Positions 11,827 through 23,201 of a stretch of 64,000 nt of DNA are shown piece after piece. The position numbers and the translations under genes were made by a program. This DNA comes from Vanrija pseudolonga. Lineage: Eukaryota > Basidiomycota > Tremellomycetes > Trichosporonales > Trichosporonaceae. Location of the stretch: contig NC_085852.1 in the NCBI RefSeq assembly GCF_020906515.1, positions 1,922,001-1,986,000 on the forward strand, read 5' to 3'. Below the pieces are notes generated by a model. The model did no database searches, had not been told where the DNA came from, and saw nothing but the letters and a program-made list of their open reading frames with translations. Position 1 is the stretch's first letter. Each line of letters opens with the position of its first letter.

Positions 11827-13007
11827 ATGATGTCAATAACGACGGAAAAGGTCTCAAGGCCTCCAGAGGCGTCGTCGCTGGAGAAGGCAGAGGTGCCCGA
11901 CAGGCCTCTCACTCCAGTCTCGTCGACCGACCCCATCACAGCAAAGCCTGCCGTGCATCTGCAGCCTGTCGGAGAGCTGCCCCCAGAGGTCCCACCCAAA
12001 GACATCACCACCCCGCCCGCCTCCCCTGTCAACATCATCACAGACACCCCTCTCGTCACCAGCCCGACCCAAACGCCGAGCACTCCCACCGCACCCCGCC
12101 TTCCCCGCCCAAGAGCAGTCGCCAAAGTCGAATGCGTACTCCAAGGCAAGGAACCGCTCTCCGGCACGTACTACCTCGACCCGTGCCTGCACCACCCGCT
12201 CATCCACGTGCCGCACGCGCTCACCTCCATCGCCGAGGCGGCGCTGTCGGGCGCGAGCGCGTACCCGAAGGAGCGGTTCAACACGACCACGGGCGCGCCG
12301 ATCGACGGCATGGCAAAGGTGGCGAAGGGATACCTCGTGCCCCCGGACGGGCGGTTCGAGACGGATAAGGGCGGGATTGGGATCGGTGTTGCGGTTGTCG
12401 ACACGGTGGGCGAGGAAGCAGACAAAGGGCGGACCAAGGCGCGTGTCGACGTCGCGAGCAAGAAGGGCGGCGTACAGGTCGAGCTGGTGAGCTGACTGCT
12501 GGTGACCCAAGCTGACCCCAGATCGAGGTGGACGACGGCCGCTCCGTCGACCTCCGCGTGCAGACAATATCAGGCAACATTCTCATCCTCCTCCCCGAGT
12601 CCTTTCGCGGGCCACTGCACTTCCATTCCCCTGCGCCGCCGACGGTGTTGAAGGTTCTCGGCGCGCAGCTGCTCCCAATAGCCAAGCCATACGATGGGTA
12701 CTACACGACCGCGGTGGTTCCTCTGGGCGAGGCACGGGGTGCGCGTGGCGGCGCTGATTACCGTCTCTTGAAGGCCGTCGGGCGGTTCGTGCCCAAAGTC
12801 ATTCTGGAACAGGGGGGCGAGTACGTCGATATGGCAGCGAGCGGGTACGACGCGCTCGGGCGGGCGGGGACGTCCAAGGTCGTCGTGAGGACTGAGAAGG
12901 GCAAGATTGCCGTTGGGTATCGCGGGTCAGCAGACGTCGCTGAGGCGAAAGGGCTTAATCTGAATGTCGGAGCAGACAGTAAGGTTAGACATTGGTGGAC
13001 GTTGTAG
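11827..13007 (+). CDS. DUF7330-like fungal protein
   Basis: Two exons (11827-12486 and 12522-13007) flank a 35-nt intron with GTGAGC, a GCTGAC branch site and CAG; the product is 381 residues. Residues 1-90 are disordered and rich in Pro and Thr. The rest is beta-rich with repeated short motifs: YYLDPCLHHPLIHVPHALTS, then VDLRVQTISGNILILLPES and FRGPLHFHS. This pattern, in which a sugar-like ISGN...LP.SFRG segment follows a set of beta strands, is what I recall from fungal DUF7330 proteins of unknown function. There is no signal peptide or membrane segment. The family call is moderate; the gene model is strong because the exons join in phase and end in TAG. Confidence 0.68.
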
Positions 13008-13074
13008 CGTGAGTGTTGTATCTGATACATGTACTGGTGTAGCATCGCTACGTCTACTCCGCTGCCCGCCATCT

Positions 13075-14102
13075 CTACTTCTTCTTCAACAGCCCCTTCT
13101 GCAGCCACTTGGGCATCTTGACGTCCCCACCGGATCCCGTCAGCGGCTTGCGTTCCTTCTGGGTTTCGGCCTTGACAGTTGGCGCAGGGAGCGGGGCCAC
13201 GCTGGCCTTGAGGTGGTCTGCCAGTGGTGCGGGGAATGTCGACGCTGCGTGTCAGCTCACGTAGATGGCGTTCAGCTCACCATTCATCGCCGCATCGTCC
13301 CACTTGACGAGGAGCACGCTCTGCGGCACGAGCCCGAGCTCGGACAGGCTCTCCTTGCCGCCTGTTCCGCCCTGCAGACCCGCCACGACGTCGCCACGGA
13401 CATGCCCATAGTTGGCCGGCGCGACAATGTGGGCCTTCATCGCCGGGTTGACAGGCTTGGCCTTCTTCGGGTCTGGAGGCGGCGGCTTCTCGGGGTACAG
13501 CGTGCGTGGGGGCTGGTAGAGGGTGAATGTCTTCTCGAGCGCCTCGGGGGAGAGGGAGAGGCGGATAAAGTCGTACACGGGTTGGATTCTGGGGCGTCAA
13601 CTGACATGCAAGCGGAGGTCTTCGAGCTGACTCACGGAGAGGAGGAGGGGAAGGTGCTCTGGATCTGTGTGCCGTCTGAGAACTTGACTCGGATGGTTGC
13701 CTGGGAGGTCAGTGAAGATCAAGCGAGTCAAACGCACAGTGGGCCACCTGTCCGCCTTCTTCTGCTCCTTGGCGGCGCGGTCCGCATCGCGGTACTTGCT
13801 CGTCAACAACGGCGCATTGTTCAGGCGCGACGACTGGCCCGCCACGCTGGCATGCAGCGCCTGGACGTCCGAGATTGAGTGCTCGAAGAAGGCGTCGTCG
13901 AGCTCGACTACGTGTGAGCTAACATCTCCGTCGCAGATAGCTCACCTGGCTGCGGGCCGCTCGTCTCGGCAGGCGGGGCGAACACCTTGACGTTACTCAG
14001 CGCGTCGGTGGCGGTTTGTGCGTTTGATGGGCCAGCGTCTGCCTCTGCAGCTGGTGCGTCTGATGCGAGGGGCACGGGTGCCTTTGCTTGGTCTTCTGCC
14101 AT
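13075..14102 (-). CDS. UBX-domain protein (ASPSCR1/TUG or Ubx4-like Cdc48 cofactor)
   Basis: Five exons (14102-13946, 13907-13738, 13700-13636, 13588-13281, 13244-13075) with introns of 38, 37, 47 and 36 nt give 289 residues. The N-terminal ~55 residues are acidic and disordered. Then comes DDAFFEHSISDVQALHAS, a helix typical of TUG-type proteins, followed by a UBX domain starting WPTATIRVKFSDGTQIQSTF with VYDFIRLSLS. The UBX fold binds the AAA ATPase Cdc48/p97 and delivers it to substrates. The C-terminal part ends KMPKWLQKGLLKKK, a basic tail. The usual N-terminal ubiquitin-like domain of TUG is missing, so this is a short form. It is convergent with the DUF7330-like gene (67 bp between stops). 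Confidence 0.82.
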
Positions 14103-14431
14103 TTCGCTTGATGCTAGTGGGAAGGGGGGAGTGAGGGGCAAGTGGAACAATGCAAGAGTTGTGATAGATGTGTCAGTTGTCGTCGGTTGTTGCTGGTTGC
14201 TTCGGTCCCTTGGCACAGACGCACGACCCGTCATCGTCGCCTGGGGTCTCCAAAGCAACAAGGAAGTTAGTCACGTGACTCAATGACGTGTAAATTGAGC
14301 CCTACAACTCGTCCAGCACAGGGGATATCCGCTTGGGCCTATTCTGGGATTTCTGTCCTCGACGATTTGCTGCCAAGAACAAAGGTCGAGATCGACAAGA
14401 CGACTTGGACGACGCCAGGACAGCAACCCAG
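14103..14431. other. Divergent promoter (UBX gene / EFM7-like gene)
   Basis: The 329 bp between two divergent starts. The frame of the plus-strand methyltransferase is open for about 100 nt upstream of its ATG but begins with no ATG, so it is read here as leader. No clear TATA element is visible. Confidence 0.5.
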
Positions 14432-15355
14432 ATGGCAGCAGCAACCCTCGAACAAGCCCCAGCACCTACCACTATCACCAAGCTACCGCATGTCGTCGTC
14501 GTCGACGTCCAGCCCGCGTCAGCCGTGACCTCGACCGCGCCGTCCGTCGCCAGCGTCGACGTCGACAGCGACGCCGAAGATGTGAGCGACATCTTCGACA
14601 CGGGCATCTTTGCCCTCTTCGCCATCCCGCCCATCGGGTTCAGCACGGCGTCCCCAGACGATCCGTACACGTACACGCCGCCTGTGGGCGCAGTCAACCG
14701 CTCCCCAGTCAAGGTCTGGCTGCCGCAGCCCCCGGCTGCCCTCCACACGGCGCTGCAGGCCAACAACCTCTGGCTCGCGGGCGTCTTCCTCGCCGACAGG
14801 ATATGCACCGGCGAGCTCGCTCTCACGGGCCGCACCGTAGTCGAGCTCGGCTCGGGTGCCGGCCTGCCCTCTATCGTTGCGGCGCGGGACTCGGGCGCGA
14901 CCAAGGTCGTGTGCTCGGACTACGACGCGCCGGAGGTCATCTCAGCCATCGGGCGCAACTTTGAAGCGAGCGGCGCCGATGCTGGCAAGTGGGCAGTGCT
15001 CGGCCACTCGTGGGGCACTGACCCGTCCAAGTTGCTCGCGCACGCACCGGGCGGGTTCGACGAGCTCATCCTCGCCGACACGCTCTGGCAGACCGACTAC
15101 CACCCAATCTTGCTCGACAGCGTGCTGGCGCTTCTCGCTCCCAATGGTGTCGTGCACGTCGCGGCTGGCCTGCACACCGGCCGCGGGCCGCACGAACGCT
15201 TCCTCGCGCTGGCCGAGACACGCGGCCTCCGCGCCCAGCTCGAGACCGAGGTGCAGTGGCTGCCCGACGGCGAGTGGGGCCCGCACGCGCCCAATACCGA
15301 TGGGCTAGAGGAGGAGCGCGGCGTGGTCATGTACTATACCTTGCATCGGCAGTAG
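14432..15355 (+). CDS. EFM7/NNT1-like S-adenosylmethionine methyltransferase
   Basis: A single-exon gene of 307 residues; the start is the ATG at 14432 (MAAATLEQ), because the open frame upstream lacks an ATG. The domain order fits the METTL21/NNT1 family: an N-terminal acidic stretch with DVSDIFDTGIFALF, then the substrate-side motif NNLWLAGVFLADRI, motif I VVELGSGAGLPSIVAA, the post-I acidic residue in CSDYDAPEV, and GHSWGTDPSKLL, which aligns with the GY.WG..P.LL of yeast Efm7. Yeast Efm7 methylates the N-terminus and Lys3 of elongation factor eEF1A. Substrate assignment here is inferred from these motifs. It is divergent from the UBX gene and upstream of the protease cluster. Confidence 0.7.
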   Translation: MAAATLEQAPAPTTITKLPHVVVVDVQPASAVTSTAPSVASVDVDSDAEDVSDIFDTGIFALFAIPPIGFSTASPDDPYTYTPPVGAVNRSPVKVWLPQPPAALHTALQANNLWLAGVFLADRICTGELALTGRTVVELGSGAGLPSIVAARDSGATKVVCSDYDAPEVISAIGRNFEASGADAGKWAVLGHSWGTDPSKLLAHAPGGFDELILADTLWQTDYHPILLDSVLALLAPNGVVHVAAGLHTGRGPHERFLALAETRGLRAQLETEVQWLPDGEWGPHAPNTDGLEEERGVVMYYTLHRQ

Positions 15356-15908
15356 TGCCACATTAGAGGCTGCCACTAGACCTTGTACGCATGTATGTGT
15401 TTGTATCATTTGGCTGTGGAGTGTGGTGTGTGGTGCTGCTGCGCAGGCGGGCGGGACGGGGAGTTTGCTGCTGCGCGCCGCTTGGATCGGCTGCGCCGCG
15501 ACGCGAAGGGGGCGCGGGGGGGGGGCGGGCATCAAATGCTCGCGTCACGGACGGGTTCTCTGGTCATTGAGCGGGCTTGCTTGGGGGGATCTTTGAGATG
15601 GATCAAATTGTGCATGCTGCGCGTTCGCGGCTTTTGTATTCGTGTCGCTGTTGCTGCTGTTGCTGCTTGTTTCGACTGCGGAAACTGCGCGGCTTTAGAG
15701 TGCATTCATGACTTTTTGGTGGACGACGCGTCGACGCCGATCTGATGGAAAATGGCGACCATTTGGCTCAGAGCTGGCTACGGAGGCTCCGGACGGATGT
15801 CGGCCCGCCCGCCGCAGCAAGTGCAACCACCCAAGACTTGCGCCAAGGACAACGTTGACTGTGTCTTTGGTTTTGCTCACTCACCCTCACTCACAACACC
15901 GCACCACT
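15356..15908. other. Intergenic, promoter of aspartic protease 1
   Basis: The stretch between the methyltransferase stop and the first protease start. It is moderately GC-rich with a G-run near 15515 and a TTGCTG-type repeat near 15645-15670. No gene is visible. Confidence 0.5.
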
Positions 15909-17635
15909 ATGCACACCGGCGCATGGGCTACGCTCCTGGCGGCCGCCGCTACAGTGGCCGTAGGCTCGCCCACGCCCGCACCACCCACGCCGACAGCCGA
16001 CGACGACGCCAGCGCCGCGCTCCACCTCCCCATCCGCTCCGTCCCACTGAACCCCGGGCAGCCTGGCCGACGTAACCTCCTCGGCGAGCTTGCGCACGTC
16101 AAGCGCAAGCATCTCGCCAACCTGGCCGTCGAGGAGCGTGAGGTCGTCAAGCGCGACTTCCCCGAGCTCGATGACGCTAGTCTCGAGAAACGCGGGGGTT
16201 CGCCGACCGCCGAGTGAGTCGCTGCTGCTGCGGAGCTGCCAAGCATGCGGAGTGGAGTACTGACGCCCGAAAGGCTCACCAATTGGGGACGAGACAGCAT
16301 GTACACGGCGCAAATAACCATTGGGTGGGTACTGCGACGTATGCTGCGGAGCACTGACCCATGTATAGAACGCCGCCGCAGCAGTTCCAGGTGGATCTTG
16401 ACACGGGCTCGTCGGCACTGTATGTGTACGACTCGTCGTGCTCGTCGACCGTTTGCAAGGCTGGCGTACCGCTCTTCCAGTCATCGGCGTCGTCGTCGTA
16501 CACTGGATCCGTGTCGACGTACAATGCGACTTATGGGCTGGGGTATGCGTTTGGCAACTGGGCGACGGATACGGTGGCTCTCGCCGGCTCGAATATCACC
16601 AAGCAGGGTTTCAGTAGGTTTGAGCTCTGCAATCAATGCTAACCCGCCAGTCCAGGCGCAGAACACAGCCGACATCTTCAACGGCACAAACGTGACGGGC
16701 ATTATGGGCCTTGCGTGGTCCGGCTTGAGCCCAGGCAACCCGACGCCGTTCTGGCAGCAAGTCGCGCACGGCTGGACAGATGGGCGTTTCGCTCTTTACC
16801 TCGGACGGAGAAGCGTCGCGGACTGGGCGATTGTTGAGAGCATGAACGGCTCGAACTCGAACCACGCTGTCGCCGGCGAGTTTTCTTTCGGGTTGGTACA
16901 ATTGTCAGCGACGTTAGCTAACTGAGCCAGCGGCGTCAACCCCGACAAGTACACTGGGGACATCAACTACATTTCCACGCCGCAGGACTACTGGCGTGTG
17001 GCCTTTGACGGCGCAGTGGTGAACGGCCAGCGCATTGCCAACCCGGCCACGTCCAACATGACGTTGATCGACAGCGGCACAACGCTCGTCTACGGCCCGA
17101 CAGCCATCGTCAGCCAGATCTACGCGGGCATCAAGGGCGCGTACGCCTCCAAGGTGCCTCAGGAGAAGGGGTACTACAAGTTCCCCTGTGCCTCGGCCGC
17201 CAACGTGTCATTCACTTTGGGCGGTGTAGACTACCCGATCTTCAAGGACGATCTTGTGTTCGACGTCGACCCGACGACCAAGGTGCCCGAGTGCTACGGT
17301 GCCATTGTGGCGACCGACGACATTGGAAAGTGAGTCGTTGTCGCGGCTCTTTGGCGCAAGCTAACGCCGGCAGGGTCACGAACAAGCGTGCGCAGTGGAT
17401 CATCGGCGACACGTTCCTGAAGAACGTGTACAGCGTATACCAGTACACGCCTCCGGCAGTCGGCTTCGCGGCGCTTGCCCCTGGCCTGACCCCGTCCGCG
17501 CCGAGCGATCTCACGCCGGTGCTGACTGCAGCCGCTGCGGTGCTCTCGGCGCAGGGGTACCACAGCGGCGCGGAGCGTGCCGGCGTCGCCGCTGGTGCCG
17601 TCGTGGCCTGCTTGATCGCATGGAGCATCGTTTAG
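15909..17635 (+). CDS. Pepsin-type aspartic protease 1 (A1 family), probably GPI-anchored
   Basis: A secreted endopeptidase of 500 residues from six exons (15909-16213, 16274-16324, 16369-16613, 16651-16891, 16931-17329, 17374-17635). It has a signal peptide (residues 1-19), a propeptide with dibasic sites (VVKR, LEKR) suiting Kex2, and both catalytic motifs: DTGSS at D130 and DSGTT at D328. The flap-side tyrosine region and the late WIIGDTFLKNVYSVYQY motif are intact. The C-terminus (ERAGVAAGAVVACLIAWSIV) is hydrophobic after a Ser/Pro/Ala spacer, like the yapsin GPI signal, so it may sit at the plasma membrane or wall. Several NxT/S sites are present. All five introns match protease 2 in position and phase. 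Confidence 0.92.
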
Positions 17636-17913
17636 GGTTCGGCAGGACATGGCTTGCATCTTCGCATGGCATCTCGTTCGCATGGGCATCATAGGGACAT
17701 ACATAAATCTTGGGATGTATCAGTGTTGTATTGGGCTGTGGCGACGTCAGCCGTTCCTAGGGCGACGTTGTTCCTAGTGACTCATGGAGGTGGCACTGGC
17801 GTGGCGACGAAGGCCGGGCCACGCGGCCATGCCAAGCACAACCGCTGCACCGTGGCAATGTCAACAAGAATGCAAGGGTGCGAAAGGCTACAGTACAGCT
17901 ACAGATCAGGCAT

Positions 17914-19547
17914 CTACCAGCCCCCGCTACCAGCGATGACGATCGTGGCTGGCGCGAGCATCCACGGCGCGAGAGCGCGCCACTCGGTGTCGGCAGCGCG
18001 GTCCCCGCTCGAGCCCTTACGGTCTGGCAGCGGCGGGTTGAACACGGTCACGTCGGGCACCTTTGGCGACTTGGTCTGCAGCCCAGGCGCGAGGGTCGCG
18101 AAGCCGACCGCGGGCGGGTCGTACTGGAACACGGAGTAGACTGATCGCAGGAAGACGTCGCCGACGATCCAGCTGCTGGCGGGGTTAGTGGCACTGTGGC
18201 AACGCAATCGCTCTCGGCCCGACTTACCCAACCTTCGCGTTGCCCTGGATCGCGCCGGTACATCTGTCGGGATCATTCGTGATGTCCTTGGGCAGGATAA
18301 AGTTCTCGAGCGGAATGTCGTAGCTCACGCCGTTGAAGGTCAAGCTGACGACCGACGACGTGTCACACGGCACCGAATACACGTGCAGCGTGTCGTCTGA
18401 GCGCGCGGTGTCGAGCGCCGCGCCGGGGATCGCAGCGTAGATGGCCGCTGCGTCGTCGTGCGGCGTGGCGATGAGCGACGTGCCCGTGTCGATCGCGGCG
18501 CGGACCTTGCTCTGCGGCTGCAGCGCCGCGCTGCCGTTGACCTTGACGCCGTCGAGGGGGACGACCCACAGCCCCTTGGACGCGAGCTTGACGTAGTTGA
18601 TCTCGCCGGTGTAGAGGGACGTGTCGACGCCGCTGCAGGGTGTGTCAGCGCGCAGACTTGCACCCAAGAGAGAAAAGCGCGACCCACCCCAGAGTCAAGA
18701 TCCCAGCCTTGACCTCACGCGACCGGTCGTTCGTCGGCCCGAGGTAGAACGCGAACCGCTGGTCAGCCCACCGCGACACCATGTTCTGCCAGAACGGCGT
18801 CTCGCGCCCCGTCGAGCCATCGGTCCACGCCAGGCCCATCAGGCCGGTGATGTTGGTCGGTTTGTACGTGTCGTCTGTGTCGAGGGCGCGGACTGGCGTG
18901 CGAGCGCGTCAGCGCGAGCACGCCGATGTGGGGGCGGGAAGTTGGACGGCACGCTTGGCGCCACGCCCGGCAACTCACCAAAGCTCTGCGCCGGCACCGT
19001 CATCTCACCCCAAGTCACCACATCCTTGGCCCACAGCCCGTCGGTAAACCCGTGCCCGTACGTGATATTCGCCGTCTTCCCCAAGTCCGTGAAGCTGCTG
19101 CTCTGCGCTCGGTCGTACCGCGTCTCCCCGGCGACGGAGCACGCGTCGCAGTGGCAGTCCGAGTCGTACACGTACATGTCGGTCGAGCCCGTGTCGAGGT
19201 GTACCTGGAACTCCTGCGGCGGGGTGCTGCCATGTCAGCTACAAACGGGGTTGTCAGCGGCCCACCCGATCGTGATGGACGCCGCGTACAGGTTGTTGAC
19301 GATGTTGGTGAGCACGAGGCTGGCGTCAGTGTGTGTAGCGATGGCGCGTGGCTTACTCCTGCGCGATGCCCGTCGTGTCACGCCGCCTCAAGGGCGTCGG
19401 GGAAATCGGCGTGCGCTTGAGCTCAAGGTGGACTGGCGGGGCGGAGCGCTTGAGCTCGTCGTGGCGCGGAACGGCGGGAGAAGGCCGGGTAGTCGCTGTC
19501 CCGAGGGCAGCGGCGGCAACGAGCACCGCGGCGGTGGTGGTGAGCAT
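17914..19547 (-). CDS. Pepsin-type aspartic protease 2 (A1 family)
   Basis: Six exons (19547-19357, 19319-19266, 19226-18979, 18892-18688, 18632-18228, 18175-17914) give 454 residues. There is a signal peptide (1-18), a short basic propeptide with KR/RRR sites, and the catalytic pair DTGST (D93) and DTGTS (D281); the motif SWIVGDVFLRSVYSVFQYD is near the end. The C-terminus (APWMLAPATIVIAGSGGW) is only mildly hydrophobic, so GPI anchoring is less certain than for protease 1. The final acceptor is a NAGNAG pair 3 nt apart; I chose the one that keeps SWIVGD. It is convergent with protease 1 (278 bp between stops) and runs in the same direction as protease 3. Confidence 0.9.
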
Positions 19548-20631
19548 GGTGTGTCAGTTATGGGTGGGGTGCAGGTCTTGCGGGTCAGTCACCCCTCCAT
19601 GCATGCACCTCGCCATGATATAAACATGCAGCAGTGGAACACTGGCCCTCATGACGAGGTCCTCCACCTGCCTGCGCGGCAGCGCGCGTCGGCCTGCGTC
19701 CGTCCCCTGCGTCATTATGGCGACCACTATGCTTGGTGCTTGGCATACACGCCCCGATACATGCGTAGGTGCATGCTGCTTGGGACGGCGAGGGTGGGGT
19801 GGTTGGGAGCGTGGTATTGGGTGGGCGGGTACGAGGTACGATGCTGCACGACGATGGGCGGGAGACAAATGTCCTCCGCCGCTAAGGTTGTTGTCAAGAG
19901 ATCGCCGAGATCTTTCCTTCGGTGCAGGTTCAGTAGCCGGGCCCTTGGAAACTAATGAAGCGCGTGTAGAACGCACACTAGAGTAAGTTGGTACACAGGC
20001 AGGCAGGCCGGCGACGGCGGCGGTGCCGCCGGGCCCGCGTCACCCCAGACTCAGTCGACGCGTGTGGGAACTGAGATGCCACGGCGTGTCGTGCGCGTGC
20101 GCGTGCGTGTCTGCGCGGTGGTGGGGCCGTCTAGTGGTGGTCGTGTCTCCTGCATGCATGTCAGAGTTCCGACAGAGTGGATCTGTACGCAGACCCAGGA
20201 CGAGGCGGAGCGTACAGCAGAAACGCGGAAGGAAAGCCAAAGTGCAAAAGTCAGTCACGTCGCCACCCACCCAGTCCACAACGCCACACACCTCGCACCA
20301 AAACACACACACACACACAAAAGGTTCTCCCCCGCTCCCGAACCCCGGCCGCCAGTCCCCTTCCTCCTGGGACCGGTTCGGATTCAGCGAGCGGGCTCGA
20401 ACCCCCGACTTTTGCAGCCGTGGTGGGTGCACACCCCGGCGGTCGTTAGACCGCTGTTCCACGCGCTGCTGCCGTGTTGGTGTCTGCGTCGTTCAACCAA
20501 GCCCCAGCGCCCGCACCGCCGTCCACATGGCCATTTTGTCGTTTCAGGTATCTCTACATCTAGAGTGTATGGTATGGGGGTATACGTCGTACTGTCTATA
20601 CAAGGACCTGTCTTGCGCTCTATGCAGGTCC
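19548..20631. other. Intergenic between proteases 2 and 3
   Basis: About 1.1 kb with the promoter of protease 2 and the 3' flank of protease 3. A weak TATA-like ATATAAA/TTTATAT element lies near 19617, about 70 nt upstream of the protease 2 ATG. A tRNA-like segment is listed separately at about 20384-20468. No protein gene is seen. Confidence 0.5.
20384..20468 (-). tRNA. Possible tRNA-like or tRNA relic
   Basis: On the minus strand the 11-base stretch at 20403-20393 matches the pol III B box (GGTTCGAGCCC), and 20461-20451 matches the A box with one mismatch. The spacing of roughly 60 nt fits a tRNA of ~85 nt, as for Leu, Ser or an intron-bearing tRNA. Folding is poor: the T stem has a mismatch and the acceptor ends pair only 6 of 7. 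I could not assign an anticodon. It may be a degenerate tRNA or a tRNA-derived fragment. Confidence 0.3.
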
Positions 20632-22477
20632 CTAGAAGCTCTTGCGTACCGCGCGCTTGCTCTTCGGACGGCACTTGGGAGGGGGCTTGGCGCCGCTGGG
20701 GCTGGTGGCGGGCACTGGGGCCGCGGTGCCGGCGGGGGCCGAGGGGCTAGCAAGCACGACGCCTGTGCTGCTGTTGGCCGGCGCGGAGCTAGAGGCGCTC
20801 TCAGGCGACACAGTAGTCGGGAGCGATGCCTGGTTGTTAGCCAGCACGACATTCTGCGCCTTGGTAGGAACCACAGCGGCTGTCGCACTGCTAGACTGCA
20901 CCGCGGCATTGGCAGTCGACTGCGCCGCCCCGATCGCCTGCGTCGTCCGCACGGCCACCCCGCTCGTGCTCAGCACCTGAATGTTCCCCTTGGTCGTCGC
21001 GACTCCGCTGTACGACGTGCTGAGCGTCGCCGTGTTGTTGGGGTTGCCTGGCCCGGACGCGGTCGCAGTGTACACCACGCCCTGGGCGTCGGCGGGGACG
21101 GTGAGCGTGGCGCTGTTGTTGCCCGCCACGGGGATGACGGTCGCGTTGGGCGAGAGCGTGCCGTTCAGCCCGCTGTGGGCCGGCCGCTCATCAAGCGAAA
21201 GCGCGTACGGCGGCGCGAGCTGCGCGAAGCCCACAGCAGGCGGCTCGTACCTGAACGTGGTGTACACGTTCTTGAGGAACGCGTCGCCGACGATCCAGCT
21301 GTTCACGCCGCTGAGACCCTCGAGCGAGAAGATCGAGCCGAGGCAGGTCGCGCTGTCAAACTCCTCCCCGCTCGAGTACATGACGAGGTCGCGGAACGGG
21401 ATGGGGTACTCTACGCCGCCGAACGAGAAGGCGAACGTAAAGTTGGATTTGCACGGGAACTTCCAGTAACCCTTGTACCCGGGCTCGGTGGCGCGCTCGG
21501 CGCCGGGCACCTTGGCGTAGATGGCCGCGACCTGCTCTGCGGGCCCGCTGATGAGCGAGGTCCCGGTGTCGATCGCCGCGTAGGCCAGGTTGACATTGTT
21601 GGGCGACGTGGCGACAAACTCGCCGTTGACCTTGAGGCCGTCGAGGCCGATCGACCAGAAGTCGGTGCGCGACTTGATGTAGTTGAAGTCGCCGGTGTAG
21701 TACTGCGGGTTGGTGCCGCCAATGACGAGCTCGCCGCCCGCGGCAGAGTAGTCCGAGTACTTCTCATTACGCTGCAGGTAGAACGAGAAGCGCTGGTCGG
21801 CCATCTGCTGGATGACGTCCTGCCAGAACGGCAGCACGTTCTGGTGGCTGAGGTTCTGCCACGCAAAGCCCATCAGGCCGGAGATGTTGGTGGTCGAGTA
21901 CGTGTCGTCCGTGTCGAGCGCGCGCACAAACGTGTGGTTGACAGCGCGGATACCCGCAAACTCAATGTTGTCTGCCGCCCAAGGCCCGCGGGTGAAGCCC
22001 ACCCCGTAGGTGATGTTCGCGGGCGGGAGGTCGAGCGGGGTGTATGTCGACGACTTGGACCCGTCGTACCGCCCGCCCTTGGAGCACGCCGACGCCGTGC
22101 ACTCCGAGCCGTAGACGTACAGGTCGGCCGAGCCGGTGTCGAGGTGCATGTCGAAGTACTGCGGCGGGGTGCCAAAGCCCACTTGGGCAGTGTACAGCTT
22201 GTCCGTAGACCAGTTGACGAGTCTGGGGGTCAGCAGCGACCTAAAGGGCCACTCACGGCTCGGCCACAGCAGTGAGATTGCCTGGTGCCGCGGCCTGGCG
22301 CTTGAGCCAGCGCCTGGCCGTGTGCGCGCCCATGCTGCGGGCCCACGCCTCGCGCACCGCGCCGTCGAGGTGGTATCGCTCCGTACCGGTGTTGATCGGG
22401 ATGCGGACGGGCACAGCGTCGCGCGCGCCGGCGGTGGCCAGCACAGCCAGCAGGACGGCGGCACTTGTGAGCATCAT
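20632..22477 (-). CDS. Pepsin-type aspartic protease 3 with a long Ser/Thr/Ala tail
   Basis: A 603-residue secreted protease from two exons (22477-22257, 22222-20632) separated by a 34-nt intron. Signal peptide at 1-17; the propeptide ends in RRWLKR. Catalytic motifs are DTGSA (D102) and DTGTS (D292), and the motif SWIVGDAFLKNVYTTFRY is present. After the catalytic region, about 170 residues are rich in Ser, Thr, Ala and Val with repeated Asn-Ser-type sites, like a cell-wall stalk. The protein ends KCRPKSKRAVRKSF, which is basic and has no GPI signal, so a secreted or wall-bound form is likely. Its single intron matches the first intron of proteases 1 and 2. A good TATA box lies 48 nt upstream of the ATG. 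Confidence 0.92.
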
Positions 22478-23201
22478 TTTGGGTGTGTTGCGGGTCTGTC
22501 TCGTCTCAGCTGCACCGCTGCATACTTATATAGGGACGCATCGCGCAGATGTCACTGCTACTGTTTGCTGAAACAAAACCGGGGTGCGTGTTAGCGAGCG
22601 GCGAGGCATTAACGTGCCGGAATGAGTGCCTCTGACGCTGCCGTTTCACACGTCGTCGTCGCCCAGCAAGTGCACGCCGCGCCGCGCCGCTCGCCGCCGG
22701 CAGCGGTCAACTGGGTTAGTGTTAGAGGGTGCGCACGGTTGGGTTCGGCGCGGCGCGGTCTGGGCCTGGCCTGGCAGGGCAGGGATTACAAGGGGGATAC
22801 AACCAAAAGTCTATTGCCGCGGGTGGTTGTCCAGACGGAAATGTGACGCCCGAGGAGACGCGTTTGGGTTTCCAGGAGAGCGTGTTTGAAACTGAGGGTA
22901 TTACTGCGCGGCGGGGGTGCACCCAGCCAGACCGTGTGGATCTGGGTTTGGGGCTGCGCACTCTTGCAGTGTGGCGGCGGCATCGACGCGACTGCTCACG
23001 CACGCACTCACGCGCCCTGTTGTCCAGGCGACATGTGTCCAGAGTTGTCGTCACCATGCATGTTGGACGGCGCGTCTGACCTCATCGCGGTTACATGCCC
23101 CCCTCTCCCTCCTTGTCCGAATCCCAATGCATTATGAATCTATCTGCTGTCGTTGTTTGTCTACTTTTCGTGTCGTCGTCGTCGTGTCTCGTCTCCCCTC
23201 T
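22478..23201. other. Intergenic between protease 3 and the ferric reductase
   Basis: Holds the short protease 3 promoter and the 3' flank of the ferric reductase. Apart from the TATA box listed separately, I see no gene or conserved element; a TCG-rich run lies near 23170-23185. Confidence 0.5.
22525..22532 (-). promoter_or_regulatory. TATA box of aspartic protease 3
   Basis: On the minus strand the sequence reads TATATAAG, a near-perfect TATA box, 48-55 nt upstream of the protease 3 ATG at 22477. Such a position suggests a short 5' UTR and an inducible promoter. The call is from the motif alone. Confidence 0.65.

Noticed and set aside
20023-22275. A 750-residue open frame antisense to protease 3
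   Set aside because: Antisense shadow; low-complexity Arg/Ala text with no domain.
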